Origin: CAVSPO01 sp963730005
GTDB taxonomy: Bacteria; Actinomycetota; Actinomycetes; Propionibacteriales; Propionibacteriaceae
Assembly (NCBI GenBank): GCA_963730005.1
Contig: CAVSPO010000028.1
Location: 62,001 to 126,000 of the forward strand
Direction: 5' to 3'
DNA: 64,000 nucleotides
Shown piece after piece: positions 27,325 to 38,958 of this stretch (position 1 is the stretch's first letter; the number at the start of each line of letters is the position of its first letter). Under the pieces are notes generated by a model, which did not search any database, was not told where the DNA came from, and was given only the letters and a program-made list of their open reading frames with translations. Position numbers and translations under genes: made by a program.

Positions 27325-28741
27325 TCAGTCGTCGGTGTTGTCGACGGCGCGGGCGGTGAGGCCGTCCAGCTGGGTCGCCTGGCCCGGCACCGGAACGTTC
27401 ACCCCGAGACGCTGCTGCTCCACCCGGCCACCGACGCCGCGGTGGGCGACCTGTCCTTGGCCACTGTCATAGGTGATGATGCGGTGACCACGGTTCTTCG
27501 AAAAGACCATGGCCCGCGCCCACGTGTAGAGCGCGCCGAAGCGATTGCCCCAACCCACCAGGTAGAGGATGTGGATGTAGCCCCAGGCGATGAACGCGGG
27601 GACGCCGGTGAGCTTCATGCCGAACGACTCGGCGACAGCGGCCTTGTAGCCGATGGTCGCCATGTTGCCCTTGTCGAAGTACTTGAACGGCGGCGGCTTC
27701 GGTTTGCCCTCCAGACGGGCGGCGACCAGCTTGCCGACGTACTTGCCCTGCTGCATGGCGACCTGGGCCACCCCGGGCAGCTTGTCGAGCGCCATCAGGT
27801 CACCGACAGCGAAAATGTCGTCACGGTCACCCACGGAGCAGTCCGGGTTGACCGGAATGCGCCCGGCCCGGTCGACCTCCACACCCAGCTTCCCACCCAG
27901 GATCCGCGCCAACCCGGACCCCTGGACGCCGGCCGCCCAGATGCGGGTGCGGCAGGGAATCACCTCCAGAGTGTCACCGGGGCCCTTCACCGTGATCGAC
28001 ACCCGGTCCATGTCCACTGCCAGTGTGTTGGTCCGCACCTCGACGCCCATCCCGGTGAGCTTCTTGTGGGTGTACCGCTGCAGTTTCGGGGCGAAGGACG
28101 GCAACACACTCTTGGCTCCCTCGATCAGCAGGATGCGAGTCGAAGTGGTGTCGATGTGGCGGTAGTCGTTCGGCAGGACGACGTGGGCGAGTTCGGCGAT
28201 CTGGCCGGCGAGCTCCACGCCGGTCGGACCGGCCCCGATGATGGTGAAGGTGAGCCAGCGCTTCTTCTCCGCGGGATCGGTCTCCAGCTCCGCCATCTCG
28301 TACTTGGCGAGGATGCCGTCCCGCAGGTAGCGAGCCTCCTCGATGGTCTTCATCCCCGGAGCGAACTGCGCGAACTTGCTCGTCATTGCCGAAGTAGGAG
28401 TGGGTCGCACCGGCGGCCAGGATGAGTGTGTCGAACGGCAGCCGCAACTCACTGGTGTCGGGCTTGCGGGCAAGGACAACCTTGTTGTCGACGTCGATGT
28501 CGACCACCTCGGCCAACGCGACCTGGGCATTGCTCTGGTTGCCGACGACCGTGCGGATCGCCGGCGCGATCAGACCCTCGGGAAGGATGCCGGTGGCGAC
28601 CTGGTAGAGAAGTGGCTGGAAGAGATGGTGGTTGGTGTGGTCGACAATGGTCACATCCACCTTCGATTTCGCGAGAGCGTGGGCGGCGTTGATCCCGCCG
28701 AACCCGCCTCCGATGATCACTACCCGGTGTCGCTGCGCCAT
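27325..28741 (-). pseudogene. ndh: Type II NADH dehydrogenase (NDH-2), one frame break
   Basis: Single-subunit NADH:quinone oxidoreductase at the inner face of the membrane, 471 aa when joined. The FAD-binding start is RVVIIGGGFGGINAAHALA, then LFQPLLYQVATGILPEGLIA. The NADH site is TFTIIGAGPTGVELAGQIAE. DDIFAVGDLMALDKLPGVAQ and AMQQGKYVGKLVAARLEG are family blocks. Residues about 380-430 include a hydrophobic membrane-anchoring stretch (AFIAWGYIHILYLVGWGNRF). The first frame fails near 28382 after YFGNDE; one extra base restores KFAQFAPGMKTIEEARYLRD. AAAGGAG precedes the ATG. Confidence 0.88.
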
Positions 28742-29040
28742 GTTCGACGGCTCCTTTGACTCTTCAACAGCCTTTGTGGTGCTTGACTTGGCAGTTTATC
28801 CTGGCTGCCCAGCCAGCATGTTCAGTTGAAGTGAGAGCCACAAAGAGGCAACGCCGACGCCCGAAGGCCGTGGAAGTCTTGACCAGCACTGGAGCCGAAA
28901 GCAGGCGTCAAGGCTTGTGAAAGCGAAAGAGGATTATGCCGCAGCGGGGCAAGTTAGGCTCGGGTCCACGCGCACCCACTAGGGCGCGTGATCCACAGCT
29001 GACTCAAGACTACTGGGCACCGCCCGGACAGGGAGGCATC
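28742..29040. other. 299-base gap between divergent ndh and the polysaccharide locus
   Basis: No convincing gene. It should hold the promoters of ndh and of the rightward polysaccharide locus. A TAGGCT hexamer at 28955-28960 is a possible -10 for the locus. An open frame from an ATG at 28936 leads into the next gene but uses TTA, AGG and CAA codons unlike neighbouring genes, so it is probably leader. Confidence 0.4.
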
Positions 29041-30825
29041 GTGGCCCGCGTGTTGCCGTTGATTGTTCGACGACTGGTGCTGGTTTTCTGGGACGTCTGC
29101 GCCTGGGCCCTCGCCCTGACCACCTTCACCCTGGTCCGCTACGACTGGGTGCTGTCGGCACCGCGCTGGAGCAGCCTGATCGGCTACCTGACCGCCGCCA
29201 TCGTCATGCAGCTCGTCCTTGGCTTCTCGCTGCACCTCTACCTGGGGCGTAGCCGGCTGGGCAGCTTCGACGAGGCCACCCTGCTGGGCGCCATCACGCT
29301 GGTGACAGGAACGTCGCTGGGTGTTGTCTTCGCGATCTTCGACCCGAACCTGCCACGGGCGGTTGCCGTGGCCGTCCCGGCACTGGCCTTCATCCTGATG
29401 GCTTCCGCGCGCTGGCTGTATCGCAGCATCAACAGTCTGGCGCGACCGAACGGCCTCGCCGAAGCCACGCCGACCCTCGTCTACGGCGCCGGCGACGCCG
29501 GCGAGCAGATCGCCCGCCTGGTCGACACGGCGATGGACGCGCCTTATCGCCTCGTCGGCTACCTCGACGACGACCCCGCCAAACGTTTCCTGCGCATCCA
29601 CAAGTACCGCGTGCTGGGCACGGGCAGCGACCTGATCCAGACCGCAAAGAACCACGGTGCCGAGATGGTGATCCTGGCCATCACCGAGGCGACGGGGCAG
29701 CTGATCCAGGACCTCTCCGATCGCTGTCACCGGGCCGGGCTGCAGTTCCGGGTGGTGCCCCCGGTACGCGAGATGATCGGCGGCCAGGTCACCTTCGGGC
29801 ACATTCGCGAGTTCGACGTCGCCGATCTGCTGGGACGCCGCCAGATCGAGACCGATCTGTCCAGCATCGCGAGCTACGTGACGGGCAAGGTCGTCCTGGT
29901 GACCGGGGCCGGCGGCTCGATCGGGTCGGAGTTGGCGCGTCAGGTCAGGCGCCTCGGTCCGTCCGAGTTGGTGCTGCTGGATCGTGACGAGTCGGCGCTG
30001 CACGCTGTGCAGCTGTCCCTGTACGGGCAGGGTCTGCTCGACACCGAGGACATCGCGCTGTGCTCGATCCGTGACCCTGAGGCGCTGGAGAAGATCTTCG
30101 TCCGGCACCGTCCGGACGTGGTCTTCCACGCGGCAGCCCTGAAACATCTCCCGATGCTCGAGATGTACCCCGACGAAGGCTGGAAGACCAACGCGCTGGG
30201 CACCCTCAACGTGCTGCGCTGCGCCCGCCGGGTGGGCGTCCAGCACTTCGTGAACATCTCCACCGACAAGGCCGCGGACCCCACCTGCGTGCTGGGGCGC
30301 ACCAAGCGCGTCGCGGAGCGGCTGACCGCCTGGTTCGCGCAGGAGACCGGCGACAACTACCTGTCGGTGCGGTTCGGCAACGTGCTCGGCTCGCGCGGGT
30401 CCGTGCTGTACACCTTCAAGGCCCAGATCGAACGTGGCGGGCCGGTGACGGTCACCCACCCCGACGTCACGCGGTTCTTCATGACGATCCCCGAAGCCTG
30501 CGAGCTCGTGTTGCAGGCGGGTGCCATCGGCAAGCCCGGCGACGTGTTGGTGCTGGACATGGGCGAGCCCGTCAAGATTTTCGACGTCGCCCGCCGGCTG
30601 ATCGAGACGTCGGGCCGGCCGATCGACATCGAGTTCGTCGGCCTGCGTGCCGGCGAGAAGATGGACGAGGTGTTGCTGAGCAGCTCCGAGCAGCCGACCC
30701 CCAGCGAGCATCCGCTGATCACCGAGGTGAGCGTCCCTCCCCTCGACCCCTCCGACCTGCAGCGTCCGATCACTGAACCTCAGCAGTCCGACGTCCTTGT
30801 CTTTGCGGAACGGCGAAGGGCCTGA
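29041..30825 (+). CDS. Nucleoside-diphosphate-sugar 4,6-dehydratase, membrane type (PglF/WbpM/CapD family)
   Basis: First step toward bacillosamine-type sugars: converts UDP-GlcNAc to the 4-keto-6-deoxy sugar. About 594 aa from GTG 29041, which has AGGGAGG 5 bases upstream. Four TM helices open the protein (VLPLIVRRLVLVFWDVCAWA onward). An NAD-binding fold follows with TLVYGAGDAGEQIARLV, then the catalytic SDR domain with VLVTGAGGSIGSELARQVRR, HAAALKHLPMLE and NISTDKAADPTCVLGRTKR. The catalytic set lacks the usual SDR Tyr, as in WbpM/PglF. Its stop overlaps the next start (TGATG), so the four sugar genes are translationally linked. Confidence 0.93.
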   Translation: MARVLPLIVRRLVLVFWDVCAWALALTTFTLVRYDWVLSAPRWSSLIGYLTAAIVMQLVLGFSLHLYLGRSRLGSFDEATLLGAITLVTGTSLGVVFAIFDPNLPRAVAVAVPALAFILMASARWLYRSINSLARPNGLAEATPTLVYGAGDAGEQIARLVDTAMDAPYRLVGYLDDDPAKRFLRIHKYRVLGTGSDLIQTAKNHGAEMVILAITEATGQLIQDLSDRCHRAGLQFRVVPPVREMIGGQVTFGHIREFDVADLLGRRQIETDLSSIASYVTGKVVLVTGAGGSIGSELARQVRRLGPSELVLLDRDESALHAVQLSLYGQGLLDTEDIALCSIRDPEALEKIFVRHRPDVVFHAAALKHLPMLEMYPDEGWKTNALGTLNVLRCARRVGVQHFVNISTDKAADPTCVLGRTKRVAERLTAWFAQETGDNYLSVRFGNVLGSRGSVLYTFKAQIERGGPVTVTHPDVTRFFMTIPEACELVLQAGAIGKPGDVLVLDMGEPVKIFDVARRLIETSGRPIDIEFVGLRAGEKMDEVLLSSSEQPTPSEHPLITEVSVPPLDPSDLQRPITEPQQSDVLVFAERRRA

Positions 30826-31980
30826 TGGCGGAGAGAATCCATCTCTCCCCTCCCGATGTCACCGACCTCGAGGAGCAGGCAGTGGTCCGGGCCATGCGGT
30901 CGGGCTGGATCGCGCCGCTGGGCCCGGAGGTCGACGCCTTCGAGGCCGAGCTGGCCGACTACTGCGGGCGTCGGCACGCTGTGGCGTTGTCGTCGGGAAC
31001 CGCCGCCCTGCACCTGGGGCTGCTGTGCCTGGGCGTGGGCCCCGGCGACCTGGTGCTCACCTCCACGATGACGTTCGCGGCCACGGCCAACGCCGTGGTC
31101 TACACGGGAGCTGAGCCGGTGTTCGTCGACTGCGATGAGACCGGCAACATGAGCCCCGACCTGCTGGAGCGGGCCTTCGACGAGTTGGGCGATGACGGTC
31201 GACGGGTGCGCGCTGTCGCTGCCGGTGGACCTGCTGGGCAAGGTGGCCGACCACGACCGGATCGACGCGATCGCCGAGAAGCACGGAGTGCCGCTGCTGT
31301 CGGACGCCGCCGAGTCGCTGGGCGCGACCCGGGCGGGGCGTCCTGCCGGTTCGTACGGCGTGATGGCGGTGTTGTCCTTCAACGGCAACAAGGTGATGAC
31401 CACCTCCGGCGGTGGCGCGCTGCTGACCGACGACGAGGCCACGGCCCGCCGGGTCCGCTACCTGGCGACGCAGGCACGTCAGCCGGTCGTCCACTACGAG
31501 CACACCGAAATCGGCTACAACTACCGGATGTCGAACATCCTGGCGGCGCTGGGGCGGGCGCAGCTCAGCCGGCTGGACGCCATGCTCGAGCGGCGCCGCC
31601 AGCTGCGGCTGCACTACCGCCGGCTGCTGGCCGACGTCGCCGGGGTGACGGTGTTCGGCGAACCGTCGGAGTCGGACGGCGGCGCCACCCGCGACAACTT
31701 CTGGCTGACGTCGATCCTGGTCGACGCGGACGAGGCCGGCTTCACTGCCGAGGATCTGCGCCTGGCGTTGGTGGCCGAGGACATCGAGGCGCGTCCGCTG
31801 TGGAAGCCGATGCACCTGCAGCCGGTGTTTGCCGGTGCCCGAGCATTCCTGGACGGCACCAGTGAGCGGCTCTTCAGGACCGGGCTGTCACTGCCCAGCG
31901 GTTCGGGGCTCACCGACGAGCAGGTGAGCAGGGTCGACGCCACCATCAGGTCGTTCCTGGCAGGTCACCGTGTCGGCTGA
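30825..31980 (+). pseudogene. DegT/DnrJ/EryC1/StrS aminotransferase (PglE-like), one frame break
   Basis: PLP-dependent sugar aminotransferase, 384 aa when joined; here expected to aminate the 4-keto sugar made by the preceding enzyme. It starts IHLSPPDVTDLEEQAVVRAM and has LSSGTAALHLGLLCLGVGPG and TMTFAATANAVVYTGAEPVF. The break near 31205 (extra C within GCTGTCGCTGCC) joins RRVRAV to LPVDLLGKVADHDRID. Then DAAESLGATRAGRPAGSYG and the PLP Lys in SFNGNKVMTTSGGGALLT follow, and NYRMSNILAALGRAQL. It overlaps the next gene by 11 bases. Confidence 0.88.
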
Positions 31981-32602
31981 GCCACGAGCCTACGACCGGG
32001 TCAAGCGTGCAGGCGACGCCGTGCTGGCCGCCGTCGGGCTCGTGTTGAGCTCCCCCCTCCAGCTGGCGACCGCCGGGGTGGTGCTGGTCGCGCACGGGCG
32101 TCCGGTGCTGTTCCGCCAACCGCGCCCGGGCAAGGACGGCGAGGTGTTCGAGCTGGTCAAGTTCCGCACCATGCGTCACCCCGACGACACCCACGTCACC
32201 GACCAGGATCGCCTCACCAGGGTCGGGCGGGTGCTGCGCGCCACCAGTCTGGACGAGCTGCCAACCCTGTGGAACGTCCTGAAGGGCGACATGAGTCTGG
32301 TGGGGCCGCGGCCGCTGCTGGTGGAGTACCTGCCCCGCTACAGCCCCCAGCAGGCCCGGCGTCACGAGGTGCGCCCCGGCGTCACTGGGCTGGCCCAGGT
32401 GAACGGGCGGAACTGCCTGGACTGGGACGAGAGGCTGGCGCTGGACGTCGAGTACGTGGACACCCGCAGCCTCGCCCTGGACGTGCAGATCCTGCTGCGC
32501 ACGGTCACCCAGGTGTTGCGCCGCGCGGGCATCTCCCAGCCGGGCGAGGCAACGATGAGCAAGTTCACCGGTAGTCAGCAGGCGGCCGATGACAACAAAT
32601 GA
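31970..32602 (+). CDS. Monotopic phosphoglycosyl transferase (PglC-like)
   Basis: Transfers a phospho-sugar from UDP-sugar to undecaprenyl phosphate, starting the repeat unit at the inner membrane face. It is 210 aa, the size of minimal PglC enzymes rather than WbaP. A re-entrant helix is near residues 13-35 (AGDAVLAAVGLVLSSPLQLA). Conserved blocks: FRQPRPGKDGEVFELVKFRT, the catalytic Asp-Glu dyad in TSLDELPTLWNVLKGDMSLV, GPRPLL, and RPGVTGLAQVNGRN. It sits between the aminotransferase and acetyltransferase genes, as in Campylobacter-like pgl order. Overlaps both neighbours. Confidence 0.92.
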   Translation: MSAEPRAYDRVKRAGDAVLAAVGLVLSSPLQLATAGVVLVAHGRPVLFRQPRPGKDGEVFELVKFRTMRHPDDTHVTDQDRLTRVGRVLRATSLDELPTLWNVLKGDMSLVGPRPLLVEYLPRYSPQQARRHEVRPGVTGLAQVNGRNCLDWDERLALDVEYVDTRSLALDVQILLRTVTQVLRRAGISQPGEATMSKFTGSQQAADDNK

Positions 32603-33242
32603 CCGCGTGGTGGTGATCGGGGCCTCGGGCTTCGGCCGCGAATGCCTCGATGTGCTGGACGCCATGATTGCGGCGGGGTCACCGGTTGACGTGCTGGGCG
32701 TGGTGGACGACGCACCGTCCGACCTGAACAGGCAGCGGCTGGCCGCCCGAGGCGTCAGCTACCTCGGAACCGTGCAGGAGTGGTTGGCCGGCGGCGATCC
32801 CGGTGTGCGGTTCGTGCTGGGCGTCGGCAGCCCCCAGGTGCGTCGTGGGTTGGTGGCGCGGCTGGAGGCGGCAGGACGACGTCCGTTCACGGCGGTGCAC
32901 CCGAGCGCCACGTTCGGCGCCGCGACGACCCTGGCCGAGGGCGTGGTGGTGTGCGCGGGCGCCGCGGTGTCGAACAATGTCCGGCTGGGTCGTCACGTGC
33001 ACGTGAACCCGAATGCGACCATCGGCCATGACGCCGACCTTCGCGACTTCGTGTCCGTCAACCCGGCCGCGGTGATTTCGGGCGAGGTGCTGGTCGGCGA
33101 GGAGACGCTGGTGGGGGCGGCGGCAACGGTGCTGCAGAACCTGACCGTCGGTGCGCGGACCGTGATCGGAGCCGGTGCCGTGGTCACCAGGAACGTGCCG
33201 GACGGCGTGGTCGTCAAGGGTGTGCCGGGCGTGTGGTCGTGA
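32589..33242 (+). CDS. Sugar O/N-acyltransferase, left-handed beta-helix (PglD-like)
   Basis: Acetyltransferase of 217 aa expected to N-acetylate the 4-amino sugar, completing UDP-N,N'-diacetylbacillosamine. The N-terminal Rossmann-like domain binds the UDP-sugar (VVVIGASGFGRECLDVLDA). The rest is hexapeptide repeats (GVVVCAGAAVSNNVRLGRHV, HVNPNATIGHDADLRDFVSV) with the catalytic His in the NATIGHD segment. It ends with VPDGVVVKGVPG, typical of the family. Starts 14 bases inside the end of the transferase gene. Confidence 0.9.
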   Translation: MTTNDRVVVIGASGFGRECLDVLDAMIAAGSPVDVLGVVDDAPSDLNRQRLAARGVSYLGTVQEWLAGGDPGVRFVLGVGSPQVRRGLVARLEAAGRRPFTAVHPSATFGAATTLAEGVVVCAGAAVSNNVRLGRHVHVNPNATIGHDADLRDFVSVNPAAVISGEVLVGEETLVGAAATVLQNLTVGARTVIGAGAVVTRNVPDGVVVKGVPGVWS

Positions 33243-33302
33243 TCACTGCCACCAGCGCCGGGAATTGCTGCATCAAACTGAAGGAACGACGGAGGGAAGG
33301 TC

Positions 33303-34583
<1,281 letters not shown>

Positions 34584-34708
34584 GGCTGCCTGCACCAGTA
34601 GGTTCGAAATCGAAGATACGACGGCGCCAAGGTAGGATCCGGTTTGACTTCCCCAAATGGGCAACGCATGGGGGGCAATCGGTGAAGCCGGCGCGAATGG
34701 AGTTTTGA

Positions 34709-36529
34709 GTGACCCTGCACGAGTTCATCAGAATCCTTCGCCACCGATGGATCGTCCTCGTGGCCTGCACGGTTGTGGCAGCCGCGGTGATGTGGCTCGT
34801 CACGCCGTCCAGCGCCGACGTCACCAAGAAGATCGGTTCCTACACCGCCACGGCCACCCTGCTGGTCGGCACCAAGGCCGCACCGGCGCCCGCGCCGGCC
34901 ACCGGAAGAGGGGCCACCGCCCAACCCGCCCAGCCGCAACAGCAGGGTGCCAACATCTCGTACGGGCGCATCGAGCTGTATGTGCGTAGCGGCGAGATTC
35001 CGGCTCGCGCCGCCGAGGTGCTCGGCTACAACGGCAACCCGGCGCTGCTGGCATCCGGGCTCACCGTGCTCTCGGATCCCAACTCGGCCTCGGTGAGCAT
35101 CTCGGCCACCGCCTCGGACGGTGATCGCGCGGCCGAGGTGGCCAACACGTTCGCCGACGAGGCCGTCGCATTCTTCAACGAGGACCGGCCCGAGACGGGC
35201 AACACCGCGCTGTCTGTCTGGCAGCAGGCCACCCCCATCCCCAACGATCCCGGCGGCGGTTTCGTGGTGCCGCCCAATCGCGGGCTGCGCACGGGTCTGG
35301 CGGCTCTGGTCGGCCTGTTGCTGGGTCTGGGCCTGGCGCTGCTGCTCGACCGGCTGGACTCGCGCCTGCGCACCCGTTCCGAGGTCCACAAGGCCCTGCG
35401 GATGCCTGTCATCGCCGAGGTGCCGCGGCTGCCCTTGGGTAGGTCCGCCAAGGATCAGATCGAGTTCGTGCGAGAGCCACTGGGCGTCTACGCCGACGGC
35501 TACCGGGCCGCTCGCAGCGCCATCGTGCACCTGCCCAGTCAACAGCTGGTCGGCGAATGGACGACCGGGCCGGTGCCGACGGCGCCGTCACCGCGGCGCC
35601 CGCCATCGGCAGCCCGCGTGGTGCTCGTCACCTCGGCCCACGCGCAGGAGGGCAAGACCACCAGCGTCGCCAACCTCGCCGCCAGTTTCGCGGAGACCGG
35701 GCAGCGCGTGCTGGTGGTGGACGCGGACCTGCGCTCACCCGACGCCCACAACATGTTCGACGTGCCGCAGGGCACCGGGGTGTCCGACTTCGTCAGCAAG
35801 GCCGCCGGAACCTCGATCACATCGCTGATCCGGCCCACCAACGTCCCCAACGTCGAGCATCCTCACGGCCGGCACGCGGTTGGACTACCCCGCCTCGCTG
35901 GCCAGCCGGATGGGCCCGCTGCTTGCCCAGGCGCGGGAGGCAGCCGACATCGTGCTGGTCGACACGGCTCCGCTGCTCGCGGCCAGTGACGTCTTCGACA
36001 TCCTGCCGATGGTGGACACCATCGTCCTGGTGGCCCGCAGCGGGCGCATCACCGAAGGTGCGGCGCAACGGACTGCGGAACTGCTCGGACGCTTCCAGGT
36101 GCCCGTCGTCGGCGTCATCCTGGTGGGTGCCCCGATGGGTCGTGCCGACGGCTACGCCGGCGCCTACGGGTACGGCTACGGCAAGGACAAGAAGTCGAAG
36201 CAGGAACGCGAGGAAGCCGAGGCCACAGCGGCAAGCGCACCAGTTCCTGCTGCTGCAACAGTTGCGGCTGCGGCGGCAGTTGCGGCTGCGGCAGCAGCTG
36301 CGCCGTCGCGGCTGCCGCGCCCGTTGCGGCACCTGCCCCGCCAGTGTGGTCAACACCGGTTGAGCCGGCACAGTCATCGCTGGCTGCCGACCTGCTGGGG
36401 CCACGGACGACGCCCGAGCCGAGCCTCGAAGCACCGGTCGCGGTTGAGCCGGACTCGACCCAGATCCTGCAAGCCGTGCAGTTCACGGCCCAGGACGGTC
36501 CAACGGACACGCCCCGCCGGGCCGACTAG
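34709..36529 (+). pseudogene. Polysaccharide copolymerase fused to BY-type tyrosine kinase (Wzz-Wzc/CpsCD-like), two frame breaks
   Basis: Chain-length control protein with autokinase, about 606 aa. The Wzz domain has TM1 (RWIVLVACTVVAAAVMWLVT), an extracellular part of about 155 residues, and TM2 (GLAALVGLLLGLGLALLLDR). The kinase domain has Walker A in SAHAQEGKTTSVANLAASFA, Walker A' VLVVDADLRSPDAH and Walker B ADIVLVDTAPLLAASDVFD. An extra base near 35859 breaks the frame (NVPNV to SILTAGTRLDYP). A tyrosine cluster YAGAYGYGYG is followed by an Ala-rich low-complexity stretch holding the second break near 36300; the last segment (STPVEPAQSSLAADLLG) ends at 36529. The likely partner phosphatase is at 45894. 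Confidence 0.85.
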
Positions 36530-36535
36530 GCGACA

Positions 36536-37903
36536 GTGACACTGCGCGGCAACCAGCTGTGGGGACTCGGCATCGGCCTGGTCCTCATAGCCGGCTATGC
36601 CCGCGTGCTGGCCTGGGCCCTGGACGATCAGTCGTACAACGTCTGGGGCGGGATGATCTGGTTCGTCGTCATCATCGCCGTGAACGGATTCCTGATCTGG
36701 GCCGCAGCCATCCGGGAGAAGGACCCCTGGATCACCAGGCTGCTCATCATCGGTTTCGTCGCCAAGATCTGCGGCGTCTTCGGCCGCTACTTCGTCGCCT
36801 TCGTCGTCTACCGCGGCATCGCCGACGCCTCTGGCTACAACTACTACGCCGCCACCCACTACCAGGCGTGGCGGCTGGGCGACTGGACGTGGGAGGTGGG
36901 CGGGAAGCAGGGCACCCAGTACATGGAGGTGATCACCACCGCCGTGTACGCCGTCATCGGCCCCTCCCCGCTGGCGGGCTTCTTCGTCTTCGGCTCACTC
37001 GCCTTCTGGGGCGTCTACCTGATCTTCCGGGCCCTGCGCACCGCGCTGCCGGGCGCCGACCACCGGCGCTACGCCGCGCTGCTGTTCCTGCTCCCGTCGA
37101 TGCTGTACTGGCCTTCCAGCATCGGCAAGGAGTCCTGGCTGATGCTGTGGGCCGGGGTGGTGGCGCTGGGGGCCGCCAAGTTCTTCACCCGCAACATGAT
37201 CAGCGGGTCGATCCTGCTGACGCTCGGCTTCGCCGGGCTGGCCCTGGTCCGGCCGCACATCGCGGTGCTGATGGCGGCAGCCCTGTTCGTCGGTCAGGTG
37301 GTGCAGCCCACGGACCGGCGCTCCGTCAGCATCCTGACGAAGGCCGCCGGCGTGACGGTCCTGGGTCTGGTGGCGCTCATCCTCACCACCCAATCCGCCT
37401 CGTTCCTGGGAATCGACGACCTGGGCTGGCAGAGCGTCTCGGAATCAGTGGAAGGAGCGGGGCAACAGACGGCACAGGGCGGCTCCGCCTTCACTCCCCT
37501 GCCGCTGAACCACCCGCTGGGGGTGCCCGCGGCGATCGTCACGCTGCTCTTCCGGCCCTTCCCGTGGGAAGCGAACAACATCCAGATGATCGTGCAGAGC
37601 CTGGAAGGCCTCTTCCTGCTCGCGCTCAGCATCAGGTCGTGGCCGCGGCTGCGTAGCCTGCCGCGCCTGCTGCGCCGCAGCCCCTATCTGGTGTTCTGTC
37701 TGGTGTTCACGCTGGCCTTCATCTTCGCGTTCGCCGGGTTCGCCAACTTCGGCATCCTCGCCCGCCAGCGGGTGCTCATGCTGCCCTTCTATCTCGTGTT
37801 GCTGGCCCTGCCGCTGCCCGTCAAGAGCGAGGAAGCGCCGGTCGAGGCGTGGGAACCCGACGACGACTTCGAGTACGACGAACCGAACGTGCGGGTCACC
37901 TGA
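36536..37903 (+). CDS. Wzy-like polysaccharide polymerase (multi-pass membrane protein)
   Basis: Integral membrane protein of 455 aa with about 10-11 hydrophobic segments (for example LWGLGIGLVLIAGYARVLAW, SILLTLGFAGLALVRPHIAV, YLVFCLVFTLAFIFAFAGFA). It has a loop with LYWPSSIGKESWLMLWAGVV, a pattern I associate with Wzy/EpsG-like proteins of actinobacterial exopolysaccharide loci. A large external loop lies around residues 290-330. The acidic tail ends DDDFEYDEPNVRVT. Assignment rests on topology and on position after the Wzz/kinase gene. It could instead be an O-antigen ligase. The next gene overlaps its stop (TGATG). Confidence 0.72.
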   Translation: MTLRGNQLWGLGIGLVLIAGYARVLAWALDDQSYNVWGGMIWFVVIIAVNGFLIWAAAIREKDPWITRLLIIGFVAKICGVFGRYFVAFVVYRGIADASGYNYYAATHYQAWRLGDWTWEVGGKQGTQYMEVITTAVYAVIGPSPLAGFFVFGSLAFWGVYLIFRALRTALPGADHRRYAALLFLLPSMLYWPSSIGKESWLMLWAGVVALGAAKFFTRNMISGSILLTLGFAGLALVRPHIAVLMAAALFVGQVVQPTDRRSVSILTKAAGVTVLGLVALILTTQSASFLGIDDLGWQSVSESVEGAGQQTAQGGSAFTPLPLNHPLGVPAAIVTLLFRPFPWEANNIQMIVQSLEGLFLLALSIRSWPRLRSLPRLLRRSPYLVFCLVFTLAFIFAFAGFANFGILARQRVLMLPFYLVLLALPLPVKSEEAPVEAWEPDDDFEYDEPNVRVT

Positions 37904-38958
37904 TGGCCGGCCGGTCGCTGCGCCGGAGCCTCAAGCGCGTCCTCGGGAGGCTGAGCGGGTGGTCGCCTGCCCGGGGAGCGACCCTGCTGATCTACCACCG
38001 CATCGGCGGCGGCAGCGCCGACGAACTCGACCTGCCGACCGACGTCTTCGCTCGTCAGCTCGACCTGCTGGCCAGCCACAAGGTGCTCTCCCTGGACGAC
38101 GCGCTGGACCGTCTGGACGTGGGCGACGCCCGGCCGAGTGTGGTGCTCACGTTCGACGACGGCTTCGAGGACGTGTACCGCGAGGCCTGGCCGCTGCTGC
38201 GGGAACGCCGGCTGCCCTTCACCATCTACCTCGCCACCGACTTCATCGGCGCCCCCATGAAGTGGGAAGGGTCCACGGCCACGGGCGCCACCGGCCACGG
38301 GCTCAGCTGGGCGCAGCTCGGCGAGATGGTCGAATCGGGGCTGTGCACCGTCGGCAACCACACGCACCACCACGTGCCACCCGCTGCCCTGACGGCCGAA
38401 GAGCTCGACGAGTGCACCGCGGCCATCCGCGAGCACCTGGGCGTGACCCCCGAGCACTTCACCTACCCCTGGGGGATTCCCGTCCCGGGGCGAGAGCACC
38501 TGCTGCGGGCGCGGTTCCGCAGCGCGTCGACCGGTGAGCTCGGGCGCAACCTGCCCGACACCAACCGGCTGCGGCTGAAGCGGGTCCCGGTGCGCCAGTC
38601 CGATCCCGAGCGGTTCTTCATCGCCAAACTGGTCGGCAACCTGGCGCCGGAGCGCACCTACGCACTGATCGTGCGCTGGGTCAAGGCCGTTCGTGCCGTC
38701 ACCGCGGGGTGGCCGGTCTGGTGGGCGGGCGCTGCCCGCCTCAGCGGGCTGAGTCAGCCCCGACGCCCCGCGCCAACTCCTGATAGCTGCGTTGCTGCTC
38801 TGCCACTGCGGTGCGAATGTCGTAGTCGTGGCTGTGTTCGCGCGCGGCTTCGCTCATCCTGGCCCGCAGCTGCGGGTCCTGCGCCACCGTCACCACCGCG
38901 CGAGCCAGCGCCTGGTGGTCGTGCGGTGGCACCAGCATGCCGTGGACGCCTTCGGTGA
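37903..38958 (+). CDS. Polysaccharide deacetylase (NodB domain, CE4)
   Basis: Metal-dependent deacetylase of N-acetyl sugars. The NodB motifs are VVLTFDDGFEDVYREAWPLL (Asp-Asp), GNHTHHHVPPAALTAEELDE (metal His pair) and HFTYPWG. Family-typical TLLIYHRIGGG opens the domain. ATG 37903 overlaps the polymerase stop. The frame stays open to 38958, but residues after about 280 run antisense through the 3' end of the glycosyltransferase gene on the other strand and look non-biological. The natural stop is probably near 38740 and has been lost by a one-base change, as elsewhere in this segment. Confidence 0.85.
   Translation: MAGRSLRRSLKRVLGRLSGWSPARGATLLIYHRIGGGSADELDLPTDVFARQLDLLASHKVLSLDDALDRLDVGDARPSVVLTFDDGFEDVYREAWPLLRERRLPFTIYLATDFIGAPMKWEGSTATGATGHGLSWAQLGEMVESGLCTVGNHTHHHVPPAALTAEELDECTAAIREHLGVTPEHFTYPWGIPVPGREHLLRARFRSASTGELGRNLPDTNRLRLKRVPVRQSDPERFFIAKLVGNLAPERTYALIVRWVKAVRAVTAGWPVWWAGAARLSGLSQPRRPAPTPDSCVAALPLRCECRSRGCVRARLRSSWPAAAGPAPPSPPREPAPGGRAVAPACRGRLR

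Noticed and set aside
28936..29040. N-terminal extension of the PglF-like protein from ATG 28936
   Set aside because: Codons TTA, AGG and CAA are out of character, and GTG 29041 has a perfect ribosome site right before the first membrane segment.
28954..30711. 585-codon minus-strand open frame opposite the PglF-like dehydratase
   Set aside because: No family features; the opposite strand encodes a complete enzyme.
34600..34640. Possible tRNA or T-loop (GGTTCGAAATC)
   Set aside because: No acceptor, D or anticodon stem can be folded around it; it is probably part of the leader of the Wzz/kinase gene.
36240..36310. Ala-rich direct repeats (GTTGCGGCTGCGGC units) as a separate repeat element
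   Set aside because: They lie in the low-complexity tail of the tyrosine kinase and are explained by Ala codons.
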